Origin: Acidobacteriaceae bacterium
GTDB taxonomy: Bacteria; Acidobacteriota; Terriglobia; Terriglobales; Acidobacteriaceae
Assembly: GCA_003132405.1 (NCBI GenBank)
Contig: PKXQ01000107.1
Coordinates: 169,175 to 233,174, forward strand
Direction of reading: 5' to 3'
DNA: 64,000 nt
A model generated the notes under the pieces. It saw only the letters and a program-made list of their open reading frames with translations. It made no database searches and was not told where the DNA came from. Positions within the stretch are counted from its first letter, which is position 1. Each line of letters starts with the position of its first letter. A program made the translations under genes and the position numbers. Positions 7,870-16,328 of the stretch are shown here, piece after piece.

Positions 7870-10800
7870 CTATGAAATCCGGTGTTCGTAATACGGCGTG
7901 ATACGAACGGTTCCCAGCTGTGAGGTGAATTTGTAACGTTCAATGTGCCGTAACTCTAGTTCGTTCACGCCCGAGCGTAACGCCGGCTGCATATCAAACT
8001 TGAACGGATTGACGAAGCACGAGCCTAAACTCGTTCCGTTTAGCTTGACCTCGATGACTTGAGTCATATCTTCGATTGCTAAGTCGGCAAACAGCGCCTC
8101 GGAGGCAGTCCATTCAAAATTTCGCTTGTAAATCGCTCCGTTCGGTTCGCTGGGAGTTCTCGTCCAGCCCTCCGTAAGGGCGAGCGGCGAAAGCTTGCCA
8201 GACGGCGTTGACCACTGCTTCTCTTCTTTGCTGCCCTTACCGCGCACGACAGCGTAATGAACAAGTCCCGGAGTGTAGGTTCGAAGTTTGATGGTGCCGT
8301 CTTCCGTCCGTTCCAGTCCATCCGCATCTGTCTCAGTTATGTAAGTTTCAGGCTGAGCCGACGGGTTAACGACAATGAACAAAGACTCGTAGCGATTAAG
8401 ACTGATTTCGACCGAGACTCCGTCATCGGTTGGAACATAATAAGGTGATTGACGAATCGATCCATCGACGGGATTCCAGAGTTCGGGTATCCCGCGTGCC
8501 CCACGCAGTCTCACGCGTGTGCGTACTGTTTCTCCCTCATTGTTGAAAAAGTACAGATCTCTTCCCGAAAGACGACGGTGATAAAACTGCAGCATCGTCA
8601 GATTGGGATCGATCCAGACATCATGAACATTTAACGAATAGATGTGGTGCGCAAGATCTTTGTATCCCATCAAGTGGGCATGACCGGGCCCGCTCGCGTC
8701 GGTTCCCCATAGCCTCTGCGCCAGACTCTTGACTTCGGCGTCGCCGCGATTATCCGTAGAGCGAGTAGGCGTCGAAGGAACGAGCTTCACCACCGCGAAC
8801 TGCGGATCGTCCGAGGCTATCCGTAAGCTGGGCCCGAGGAGAAACACACTTCCCCCAGCTTCATAGAACTGGACAATACGGCGCAGGACCTTCACCGGAA
8901 TGGCATCCACGCCGGGCAGAACCAGAAACTCGTACTTCTCTCGCCCTAAGTGAATGTGACCATCGCTAGGCCGGCAGCGCGCCGGATCGGAGAATACATC
9001 ATAAGAGACCAGATCATAATCAAGGTGCGCCTGGCTCAACGCTTGACACGACTTCCACACCTCCTCAACCGCTCCTACCCAAGCGGATTCGGCAGTATCC
9101 AAGACCAAAGCCTGCGCGACGTGTTGGCCACCGCGAATCATCATGGTTTCGCGATTTACGATGGTCTGATATGCGGGGAAGTAGCTCGTAAACGGGTTAT
9201 CCTTGTGCAGCCAGAACTCGGGCTGCACTTCCCAATCGGGAGGATTCTTCGTATCGAAACCACACGGCACGATATGGTTCAATCCGCGGCAAGTGGTCCA
9301 ATCGATCATTGCCTTCATCTCGGTCAGGCCGGTGCGCCACCCGGTCGCGGCAAAATGCTCGACCATCGCTTGATCGAGGGGCACTTCCTTATAATGACTG
9401 ATTGAGCTGGCCATTTTGGATTGGCGCCAGTAGACATCCATGTCGGGCGTGAACCACTGATCAAAGATGTGATCGAAGCCTCCCATGCTGAGAGCTTCCA
9501 GGGTACGGAAATTGCTTCCGGTACCTGGGCCAAGTTGATAGGGGAAGTCCTCGCGAACGTGTCCATTGGTCTGAATGCCATGCGCCTCCGCGAATTGAGT
9601 TTGCTTGCCGATGAACAAGCGCGCGTACTCGGAACTCACAAAATCCATGTAATCGCGTCGCACTCGATTGGTGGTCGCGCCGTGCTCTATCCAGAGGAGC
9701 GGTAGCACCGGTTTTAACGAGTAGCCAAAACGCTTTTCAAAGCGGGAGAGCAAGTCTGGCGTCCAGGGAAAGCCTGCGCCTGCCTGACCCGGCATCAATC
9801 CGCTGGAATAGAATCCCGGCTCGTCGATGTAAAATCCCTTCCACGTGCGCCCGAGGTTTTCGTAGCCGATTGCGCGGCACGTGCCTTCAAGCACCAGACT
9901 GACATACAGATCCATGGCCTCTTCACTAAGCGGGTCTACATATCCCCGAACCTCGCCATGAAGCAGGTCAGGGTATCCTTTTGGATCGTCGATGCCGGGC
10001 TGCCAGGCCCCGTGAACGAAAATTTCCCAATCCCCTCCCGGCATCTGCCATGTCAAATGGTTGTCTGAGACAAGGTCAGACAGATCTTTGAAGGAATCGT
10101 GCGGCCCGATTGCGGACACGGTCGCCAGTTGCTGCGACGGAAGCACTTCGTGGATATCGATTGATACCGTGCCGGGCCCGTGACAAACGCGCCGGTAGGG
10201 CATCGTGACTTCCCATTTTCCAAATCTGCGGTTCTTCGCGACCACGGCTCCGCCGGCATATCCACAGGGATAGTTCTTATCGTCTTGTTCCCAGACCGTC
10301 AGCCCGAACTTACGCGCTTCATCTACGATCACTCGCCAGCAGCGCCAGTTGTCCTCTTGAAGAAATCCACGAAAGTCGTATGGGTGCAAGGTGACTCCTT
10401 GAAAACCAAAACGGTGGATCACCTGCATGAATTCCCGAAGTTCGGCAGCCGACTCGGTTCCGTGGACAATCAAGAAAGGACAGGAACTGCGCGTCGGATT
10501 CGTTCCTCTGAAAGCAGCGGCGAGTGAGTCCCAATCCATCTCGGTTGTCGGAGTTGCACTGAGTGCATTCGAAGGCTCAGTCTCGCCTCCGGACCCGACG
10601 GCCGCCACGCTGAACGTGTAACCGGTTCCATTCTCCAGCCCTTGAAGGGAATATTCAGTCACTTGAACATCATCGATCGTGCTGAGAGTCCCGTGAAGAA
10701 GACCGTAACGAACCTTGTAGGAAAGCGCGCCCTTTACTGGCGTAAATGACAGCACTACTCCCGTATGTTCAGCCCGAACCGAATTTAGAACAGGCGGTCC

Positions 10801-10905
10801 CCACTCCCGCGGCGGCAACGGAACAGGAGACGAAATCGCTTGCCACAGTGGCAGTCGAAGCAGCGGAGCGATTCCAGCTATGGATAAGAATGACCGGCGA
10901 TTCAC
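7870..10905 (-). CDS. GH106-type glycoside hydrolase (probable alpha-L-rhamnosidase) with fibronectin III domain
   Basis: A 1,011-residue secreted enzyme. The N-terminus MNRRSFLSIAG has a Tat-like twin arginine and hydrophobic stretch. A fibronectin III-like domain covers about residues 38-120. The large catalytic region resembles the GH106/PF17132 family: a GFYIDEPGFY segment, FPWTPDLLSRFEKRFGYS with a following LPLLW, and HYKEVPLDQAMVEHF. A C-terminal beta-sandwich ends the protein. Family members remove terminal L-rhamnose from plant glycans such as rhamnogalacturonan. The start is GTG at 10905 with a weak ribosome binding site. It is divergent from the TonB receptor at 11056 and shares an operator region with it. 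Glycosidase family is fairly clear; rhamnose specificity is inferred from the family. Confidence 0.8.
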   Translation of the reverse strand: MNRRSFLSIAGIAPLLRLPLWQAISSPVPLPPREWGPPVLNSVRAEHTGVVLSFTPVKGALSYKVRYGLLHGTLSTIDDVQVTEYSLQGLENGTGYTFSVAAVGSGGETEPSNALSATPTTEMDWDSLAAAFRGTNPTRSSCPFLIVHGTESAAELREFMQVIHRFGFQGVTLHPYDFRGFLQEDNWRCWRVIVDEARKFGLTVWEQDDKNYPCGYAGGAVVAKNRRFGKWEVTMPYRRVCHGPGTVSIDIHEVLPSQQLATVSAIGPHDSFKDLSDLVSDNHLTWQMPGGDWEIFVHGAWQPGIDDPKGYPDLLHGEVRGYVDPLSEEAMDLYVSLVLEGTCRAIGYENLGRTWKGFYIDEPGFYSSGLMPGQAGAGFPWTPDLLSRFEKRFGYSLKPVLPLLWIEHGATTNRVRRDYMDFVSSEYARLFIGKQTQFAEAHGIQTNGHVREDFPYQLGPGTGSNFRTLEALSMGGFDHIFDQWFTPDMDVYWRQSKMASSISHYKEVPLDQAMVEHFAATGWRTGLTEMKAMIDWTTCRGLNHIVPCGFDTKNPPDWEVQPEFWLHKDNPFTSYFPAYQTIVNRETMMIRGGQHVAQALVLDTAESAWVGAVEEVWKSCQALSQAHLDYDLVSYDVFSDPARCRPSDGHIHLGREKYEFLVLPGVDAIPVKVLRRIVQFYEAGGSVFLLGPSLRIASDDPQFAVVKLVPSTPTRSTDNRGDAEVKSLAQRLWGTDASGPGHAHLMGYKDLAHHIYSLNVHDVWIDPNLTMLQFYHRRLSGRDLYFFNNEGETVRTRVRLRGARGIPELWNPVDGSIRQSPYYVPTDDGVSVEISLNRYESLFIVVNPSAQPETYITETDADGLERTEDGTIKLRTYTPGLVHYAVVRGKGSKEEKQWSTPSGKLSPLALTEGWTRTPSEPNGAIYKRNFEWTASEALFADLAIEDMTQVIEVKLNGTSLGSCFVNPFKFDMQPALRSGVNELELRHIERYKFTSQLGTVRITPYYEHRIS

Positions 10906-10934
10906 AGCCCTATTTTCCCAGTTCAGTTCGTATA

Positions 10935-10988
10935 CTTGTCAGACAAGCATCTTTTCTGCTTGACAGTTTAACAGCCGTAAATTATATT
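10935..10988 (+). promoter_or_regulatory. Sigma70 promoter for the TonB receptor with FadR/GntR-type operator
   Basis: A perfect 13-bp palindrome, CTTGTCAGACAAG, occupies 10935-10947. The wider inverted repeat GACAAGCA (10942-10949), 7-bp spacer, TGCTTGAC (10957-10964) overlaps the -35 box. TTGACA (10960-10965), a 17-bp spacer and TATATT (10983-10988) form a near-consensus sigma70 promoter reading into the receptor gene. The arrangement copies that upstream of the GntR gene at 7697-7750, including the 12 bp between palindrome and -35. The site lies about 30 bp from the GH106 start on the other strand, so both genes are probably controlled together. Confidence 0.65.
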
Positions 10989-11055
10989 CCGTGCTCGTTG
11001 CTCTGTCAAGGTTGTAGCCATTATGGAGCTTTTTCCGGAAAAGAGGACCACACAC

Positions 11056-14000
11056 GTGAATGGGAAACGAATCCGGAGGGGCATCGCAGCCGCCTATTGT
11101 TTACTGACGCTTGTATTGGGTTCGACACAACTCGCCTTCGCTCAGGCCGGCTCTGGAACAATTACTGGTACGGTTTCTGATCAATCCGGTGCCGTGCTTC
11201 CAAAGATCCAGGTTGTTATCAGGAGTCTGGAGCGCGGAGTCGAGTACAAGACTCAAACAACCAGTAGCGGCGTGTACGACGTCGGTTTCCTGCCTCCCGG
11301 ACAATATTCAGCGACGGTCGAAGCGCAGGGATTCAAGAAGATGGTTAATACAGGACTTCCTCTAGAAGTCGGCCAGACCATGCGAGTCGACTTCCCACTG
11401 GCAGTGGGTGCGATGAGCCAAGAGGTGCAGGTGCAAGGTAACATAACCGAGCTGCTAAAGTCCGAGACCTCGGAGGTAGGCCAAGTGATCGAGCAGCAGC
11501 AAGTGCAGGACTTGCCTCTGAATGGGCGTAGCTTTACAGATTTGATTACCTTGAATGCCGGCGTGGAAACTGGCCCGCAGGGCGCAGCTAACTCCGGCTA
11601 TAACTTCAATGGTGGCCGAACCGACACGAACATGTTTTTGGTTGAAGGCGTCGATAACATCAACATACGCGGAAACCTGTTGCTGAGCCCTTCAATTGAC
11701 GCCATTCAAGAATTTCAAATTCAGACTGGTAACTTTTCAGCCGAATATGGCCGGACCGCTGGCGGGGTTGTGGAAGTGCAACTTCGGTCTGGTACGAACA
11801 AATTGCACGGAACAGTATTCGAGTTCCTACGCAACGACAAGCTGGACGCCAACGGCTACTTCAATAACCAGGTTCCACCGTTGCCGGGGCAGACGCAACC
11901 ACCTAAACAACCCCTGAAGCAGAACCAGTTTGGATTCTCGCTGGGCGGTCCAATCAAGAAGGACAAGCTATTCTTTTTCGGCGACTATCAGGGCACCCGC
12001 CAACGGCAAGGGACTTCGGCGCTTTTCAGCGTGCCGACCGCTGATGAACGTCAAGGCAATTTCGCTGAGGTGCTCCCGGCCGGACAGCCGATCTACCAGA
12101 ACGCAGTGGTGGCACTTTTCGGTCTTCCGCCACAAGTGTATCCGGGGTGCAATCCGGCCAATTTTACTCCCCAAACGTGCCAGGTGATTCCAGCAACTGG
12201 GACCGATGGGATTGACAAGGCGGCCGCAAACGTATCTGCACTGTACCCGCTGCCCAACACCGCGGGTCTCCTTGTGCCAGGAGTGGGTTACTTCGACAAT
12301 TACGCTGCCGTTGGTTCTGGCTCGACCAATGTGGACAGCTTTGACGTCAAAATGGATTACCATCCGCGCGATCCAGATTCCTTTTCATTCCGATACTCAT
12401 TTGCCAACTCGAAACTTTTGGTTCCGGCAGCCTGGGATGGTGGGCTTTTTGGCCCCTGTATCAATTGCGGCGTAGAGCTTAACGTTGAGGCGGGTGGCCA
12501 GGGCGGGCGGAATCAAAACGTCGGCGCGACCTATGTTCACACTTTCAGCCCGGTTACAGTCAATGAATTCCGTGCCGGTCTCAATCGGGCCTTCACCTAC
12601 TTTAATACGTCGGACAATGGGCAAAACCTGGCCGACCAACTGGGAATTCCCAATGTCAACGTCAGCTCCGCGACCACCGGCTTGCCTTGGCTCTACATGA
12701 CTTCAGGCCCGGATTGGACGGGGACTTCCCCTTTCGAGCCTTGGCGAAATGGCTATACAGCCTATCAGCTCGCCGACAAACTCTCGCATTTGCAGGGAAA
12801 GCACAGCATCAAAATAGGGGTCGATCTGCGGCGGCGGCTAAACAATGGTGTGGGGAACGGTGGCGGAAATTTTTTCAATAAAGGTGAGTACGCTTTCGTG
12901 CCCCTCTTCACCGGCGTCGGCTATGGCGATTTCCTCACCGGGCGCCCGGCCGTAATTGCTCAGGATATCAGCCCCGGGACAACCGGCTACCGCGGTATCG
13001 AATACGGCTTTTACGCTCAGGACGACATCAAAGTGATGCCACGATTCACCTTGAACCTGGGTATTCGCTATGACATATTCCCGGGTTTCGTGGAAGTACA
13101 TAACCGGATCGCGAACCTCGATCCTGCCGCGGGAATTGCACGATTGGCCGGTCAGAACGGAGTGCCGCGCCAATTCCTTCCGACCGACTACCACAACTTT
13201 GCTCCGCGGCTAGGTTTTGCCTGGTCGCCCTTTGCCGACTTGAAAACGGTTATCCGCGGCGGGTACGGAATCTCCTACTTCAACCCGAATGAAAGTATCA
13301 TGGATTCCGGGTTGAACCCTCCGTTCACTGAGACGTTTAGTGTGCCGCTCAACGTGTGTACGAGTTCGGGTTGTTCATTCTTGGACGCACAATACTTTCT
13401 GAGTGGCGGCCTGCCCATCCAGCTTCGTACCACACCAGCGAATTTCAACCCGAAAGACCCCTCCGGCAGTTGGTATCAGAATGATATACACAACAAACTC
13501 ACTCCATATACGCAGTCGTTCAGCTTCGGGGTCCAACGGGCTCTGGGATGGGACACGGTTCTGGATGTTTCCTATGTTGGCGCAAAAGGCTCGAGGTTGC
13601 CCGGCCAGAACTCAGGCGACCCGACTCCACCTGGCAATCCGAGCACTGAAGCCCAGCGGGCAATCTATTTCGCGACCGTTCCCAACGTGAGCAGCATAAG
13701 CTTAGAGCAGGATATTTACAGTTCGAACTACAACTCATTACAGGTAAAAGCGACAAAACGGTTCTCGCATGGCCTGCAATTCCTGGCAAGTTACACTTAC
13801 AGTACGTCGATCGATGATCAGAGCGGCGACCCTATCACGGGCGGTGGCAACTCGAATCCATCGGGGAGTCCGCAGGACCCGTTCAACATCGAGGGCGATC
13901 GCGCTCCCTCCTCGTTCAACCAGACCCATCGCCTTACGTTCGCCTTCAACTACAACCTTCCATTTGGGCGTGGCCAGAGTTTCGGCAGCGACTGGCATCC

Positions 14001-14496
14001 GGTGGTAGACGCCATTCTGGGCGGTTGGCAAACCAATGGCATCCTTACGCTTGCCACGGGGCTTCCGTTCTCCGTCTTTGCCACCTCAGGAGTGCAATGC
14101 GGGTGCACCTCAAACGACATGCGGGCGGATCTAATTGGAGACCCGCATCTGTCCCACCCTGGTGTAGACGGGTGGTTCAACAAGGCCGCTTTTAAGGATC
14201 CGCAGAGTTATTCGGTGAGTCCGTCGGGAGTTATAACCCTTGGACAGTACGGCGATTCGGAGCGAGACCTCATTGTCGGCCCCGGCTATAAAAATCTCGA
14301 CTTCTCTTTATTCAAGAAGTTCAAGATCAAGGAGAGGGCAGAGCTCCAGTTCCGAGGGGAGTTTTTCAACATCTTTAATAACGTCAACTTTCTCAATCCC
14401 ACGAGTTCGAACGACGCGACTTGGAATACGGGTGGTCTGATTACACTGGCACACGCTGCCCGTATCGGCCAAGTGGCACTCAAGATCGTGTTCTAG
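11056..14496 (+). CDS. TonB-dependent receptor, Oar-like, with carboxypeptidase regulatory-like domain
   Basis: About 1,146 residues. A signal peptide (hydrophobic AAYCLLTLVLG, ending AFAQ) is followed by a carboxypeptidase D regulatory-like beta domain (GTITGTVSDQSGAVL onward), a plug region (DLPLNGRSF, FNGGRTDTNMFLVEG) and a long beta-barrel ending in Phe (VALKIVF), as expected for an outer-membrane protein. The GTG at 11056 follows AGAGGA and gives a clean signal peptide; an ATG at 11023 is the alternative. Family members import oligosaccharides or other large substrates with TonB energy. It is followed on the same strand by GH13, MGH1 and GH31 glycosidases, and no SusD-like gene is present. 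It closely resembles the receptor at 56613. Confidence 0.92.
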   Translation: MNGKRIRRGIAAAYCLLTLVLGSTQLAFAQAGSGTITGTVSDQSGAVLPKIQVVIRSLERGVEYKTQTTSSGVYDVGFLPPGQYSATVEAQGFKKMVNTGLPLEVGQTMRVDFPLAVGAMSQEVQVQGNITELLKSETSEVGQVIEQQQVQDLPLNGRSFTDLITLNAGVETGPQGAANSGYNFNGGRTDTNMFLVEGVDNINIRGNLLLSPSIDAIQEFQIQTGNFSAEYGRTAGGVVEVQLRSGTNKLHGTVFEFLRNDKLDANGYFNNQVPPLPGQTQPPKQPLKQNQFGFSLGGPIKKDKLFFFGDYQGTRQRQGTSALFSVPTADERQGNFAEVLPAGQPIYQNAVVALFGLPPQVYPGCNPANFTPQTCQVIPATGTDGIDKAAANVSALYPLPNTAGLLVPGVGYFDNYAAVGSGSTNVDSFDVKMDYHPRDPDSFSFRYSFANSKLLVPAAWDGGLFGPCINCGVELNVEAGGQGGRNQNVGATYVHTFSPVTVNEFRAGLNRAFTYFNTSDNGQNLADQLGIPNVNVSSATTGLPWLYMTSGPDWTGTSPFEPWRNGYTAYQLADKLSHLQGKHSIKIGVDLRRRLNNGVGNGGGNFFNKGEYAFVPLFTGVGYGDFLTGRPAVIAQDISPGTTGYRGIEYGFYAQDDIKVMPRFTLNLGIRYDIFPGFVEVHNRIANLDPAAGIARLAGQNGVPRQFLPTDYHNFAPRLGFAWSPFADLKTVIRGGYGISYFNPNESIMDSGLNPPFTETFSVPLNVCTSSGCSFLDAQYFLSGGLPIQLRTTPANFNPKDPSGSWYQNDIHNKLTPYTQSFSFGVQRALGWDTVLDVSYVGAKGSRLPGQNSGDPTPPGNPSTEAQRAIYFATVPNVSSISLEQDIYSSNYNSLQVKATKRFSHGLQFLASYTYSTSIDDQSGDPITGGGNSNPSGSPQDPFNIEGDRAPSSFNQTHRLTFAFNYNLPFGRGQSFGSDWHPVVDAILGGWQTNGILTLATGLPFSVFATSGVQCGCTSNDMRADLIGDPHLSHPGVDGWFNKAAFKDPQSYSVSPSGVITLGQYGDSERDLIVGPGYKNLDFSLFKKFKIKERAELQFRGEFFNIFNNVNFLNPTSSNDATWNTGGLITLAHAARIGQVALKIVF

Positions 14497-14674
14497 CTTG
14501 ACGTGCGTTCGCAGAAAGACGCCCTTCTAAATTAGGGAGACGGTGCTGAACCGGACGTTCTTGATGTTGATCGCGGCATTGGCGGTGAACTTCGCAGTCG
14601 CTGGTTCTTAACCTGGAGGCGAGGGTTTCAATCGATCCGACTGCTCAAATGCGAATTTGGAAAGGAGAATTCAG

Positions 14675-16180
14675 TTGCTGAAAAAGCGATCAGCGCCGAC
14701 CATCGGAGTTTTGGCGTTCGTCACTCTCGTGTTAGTGCAAAGGCTCTGCTCGGCGAGCGCACCGCAAATACCGACCGCAAAGCACACAATACAGCTGGGA
14801 CCTCTCTACGAAGTAAGTCTCGAATACTTCCCGAACCACAGTCTGAAAGAACTCACCGAGGCCATGCCGCGTCTCGAGGAGCTTGGAATCAAGACTATCT
14901 ATCTGCTGCCGATTTTTGAGTGCCAGGGCGGAGCTCTATACGAAATAAGTGACTATTACAAGATCAATCCACGATACGGCAATGCCGCGGACCTCAAAGA
15001 GATGGTCTCTACCGCACACCGGCACGACATAAGCATATTGCTGGATTTTGTGACCTCAATCGTTCCTGAGCAGAGCTACGTCTTTACCAAACATCCGGAA
15101 TGGCTCGTGCACGACGCTAAGGGGGAAATGCAGAGGTACTTCCCCGTCCCCGAGTTCGGCTGGGCGCCGGACTGCACCAATCCGCAGGTGATTGAGTACT
15201 ACGTGAAAATTGCCCAGTACTATGTGAAAGAATTTGATACGGATGGGTGGAGAGTAGACTCCCCGGCCGACAACTATGACGTCACCAAAGTTCCGGGAGA
15301 TCATAGCCGAACCAAAATGTTGCGAGCGATGAGAGCCGCCATCAGCGAGATCAAACCTTCTGCGATTATGATTGCCGAACTGACCGGACCATCCGCCCTG
15401 GTGAGGGAACTCCCGATTGACGCGCCGCCCCTCTTCGATGAGATGTGCGATGCCGCTTACAACTATCCACTCATCGGTTTCATGGGAGGGTCCGCGCCGG
15501 GGGACTATCAGTATGTTGTGCCTGGTCCTTGGGGGAAATGGACGCCGACAATTCTGCAAAAGGTAGTCTACAACCGTGCCACATCCCAGGAGTTTGTCGA
15601 AGCCGTGACACACGAACCCATTCTGTACCATCGTCTCCGCGCGAATTTCACTGAGAACCACGACACCGCTAGGGTCTCGGCGGGCTTCCCCGATCAGCAC
15701 CAGGCGCTTTTTGTGCTTGTCGCTTCTATGCCAGGAATTCCAGTCGTGCATGCGGGCGAGGAGTTAGGGGAGAAAACGCATCCTCAAGCCCTCTATCCAG
15801 TCCCGCAAGTGGTAAACTGGAATGGAGGGGACAAACAGCTCGAAGCCTTCTATACGCAAGTCCTCAAGATCCGCTCGGAAAATCCGGCCCTGCAAAATGG
15901 AGGCATGGAAGATGTCTGGAAGGGGGGTGACAACATCATCGCCTTTCTGCGGAGTTCCGGCGGGAACCATGTGATTACCGCTCTGAACTTCGGCGCAAAA
16001 GGGGTGCGGAGCGTGCTCAGTATCCCAATTGAGAAGCTGAATCTAAGCCCTGAGTCCCAGTATCGATTGCGAGATGAACTATCTGGCGAGTCAGCTAAAT
16101 GGAAAGGCAAAGACCTACAGAATCTCGAACTTATTTTGAAGCCCTATGGGTACCAGTTGATTAGCATTACGCCTATCTGA
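14675..16180 (+). CDS. GH13 alpha-amylase family protein, secreted
   Basis: A 501-residue protein with an N-terminal signal peptide (TIGVLAFVTLVLV). GH13 landmarks counted from TTG 14675: nucleophile Asp195 in GWRVDSP, acid/base Glu235 in IMIAELTG, and NHD with Asp330 in FTENHDTARV. Conserved region I is altered: at Asp124 the sequence reads LLDFVTSIVPEQ instead of DxVxNH, so the usual Asn and His are missing. AAAGGAG at 14661-14667 lies seven bases before the TTG at 14675, so this is preferred to the in-frame TTG at 14657. The enzyme probably acts on alpha-glucans or on small alpha-glucosides imported with the upstream receptor. The 178-bp gap before it shows no clear feature. Confidence 0.85.
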   Translation: MLKKRSAPTIGVLAFVTLVLVQRLCSASAPQIPTAKHTIQLGPLYEVSLEYFPNHSLKELTEAMPRLEELGIKTIYLLPIFECQGGALYEISDYYKINPRYGNAADLKEMVSTAHRHDISILLDFVTSIVPEQSYVFTKHPEWLVHDAKGEMQRYFPVPEFGWAPDCTNPQVIEYYVKIAQYYVKEFDTDGWRVDSPADNYDVTKVPGDHSRTKMLRAMRAAISEIKPSAIMIAELTGPSALVRELPIDAPPLFDEMCDAAYNYPLIGFMGGSAPGDYQYVVPGPWGKWTPTILQKVVYNRATSQEFVEAVTHEPILYHRLRANFTENHDTARVSAGFPDQHQALFVLVASMPGIPVVHAGEELGEKTHPQALYPVPQVVNWNGGDKQLEAFYTQVLKIRSENPALQNGGMEDVWKGGDNIIAFLRSSGGNHVITALNFGAKGVRSVLSIPIEKLNLSPESQYRLRDELSGESAKWKGKDLQNLELILKPYGYQLISITPI

Positions 16181-16202
16181 GGTAATCTCTGTTCATTTTA
16201 AG

Positions 16203-16249
16203 GGCGTCCTGACGTATTACGCACGGACGCCTCGTCGCCGTCGGGCGAC
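16203..16249 (+). terminator. Two tandem GC-rich hairpins after the GH13 gene
   Basis: GGCGTCC (16203-16209) pairs with GGACGCC (16225-16231), and GTCGCC (16234-16239) pairs with GGCGAC (16244-16249) across a 4-base loop. The second hairpin is followed within eight bases by a short TTTT. They lie between the GH13 stop and the next gene, so they may attenuate or end transcription there. No long U-tract is present, so termination is uncertain. Confidence 0.4.
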
Positions 16250-16328
16250 ACTCTCATTTTCGAAAGTTAACATAGGGCCGGGGTGGAGAAAGAATGAGCA
16301 AAGCGCCAGCAGATTTGGAAGGTCGCTC

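Noticed and set aside
15056..15751. 231-codon open frame on - inside the GH13 gene
   Set aside because: Antisense to intact GH13 catalytic motifs, low-complexity composition and no family resemblance.
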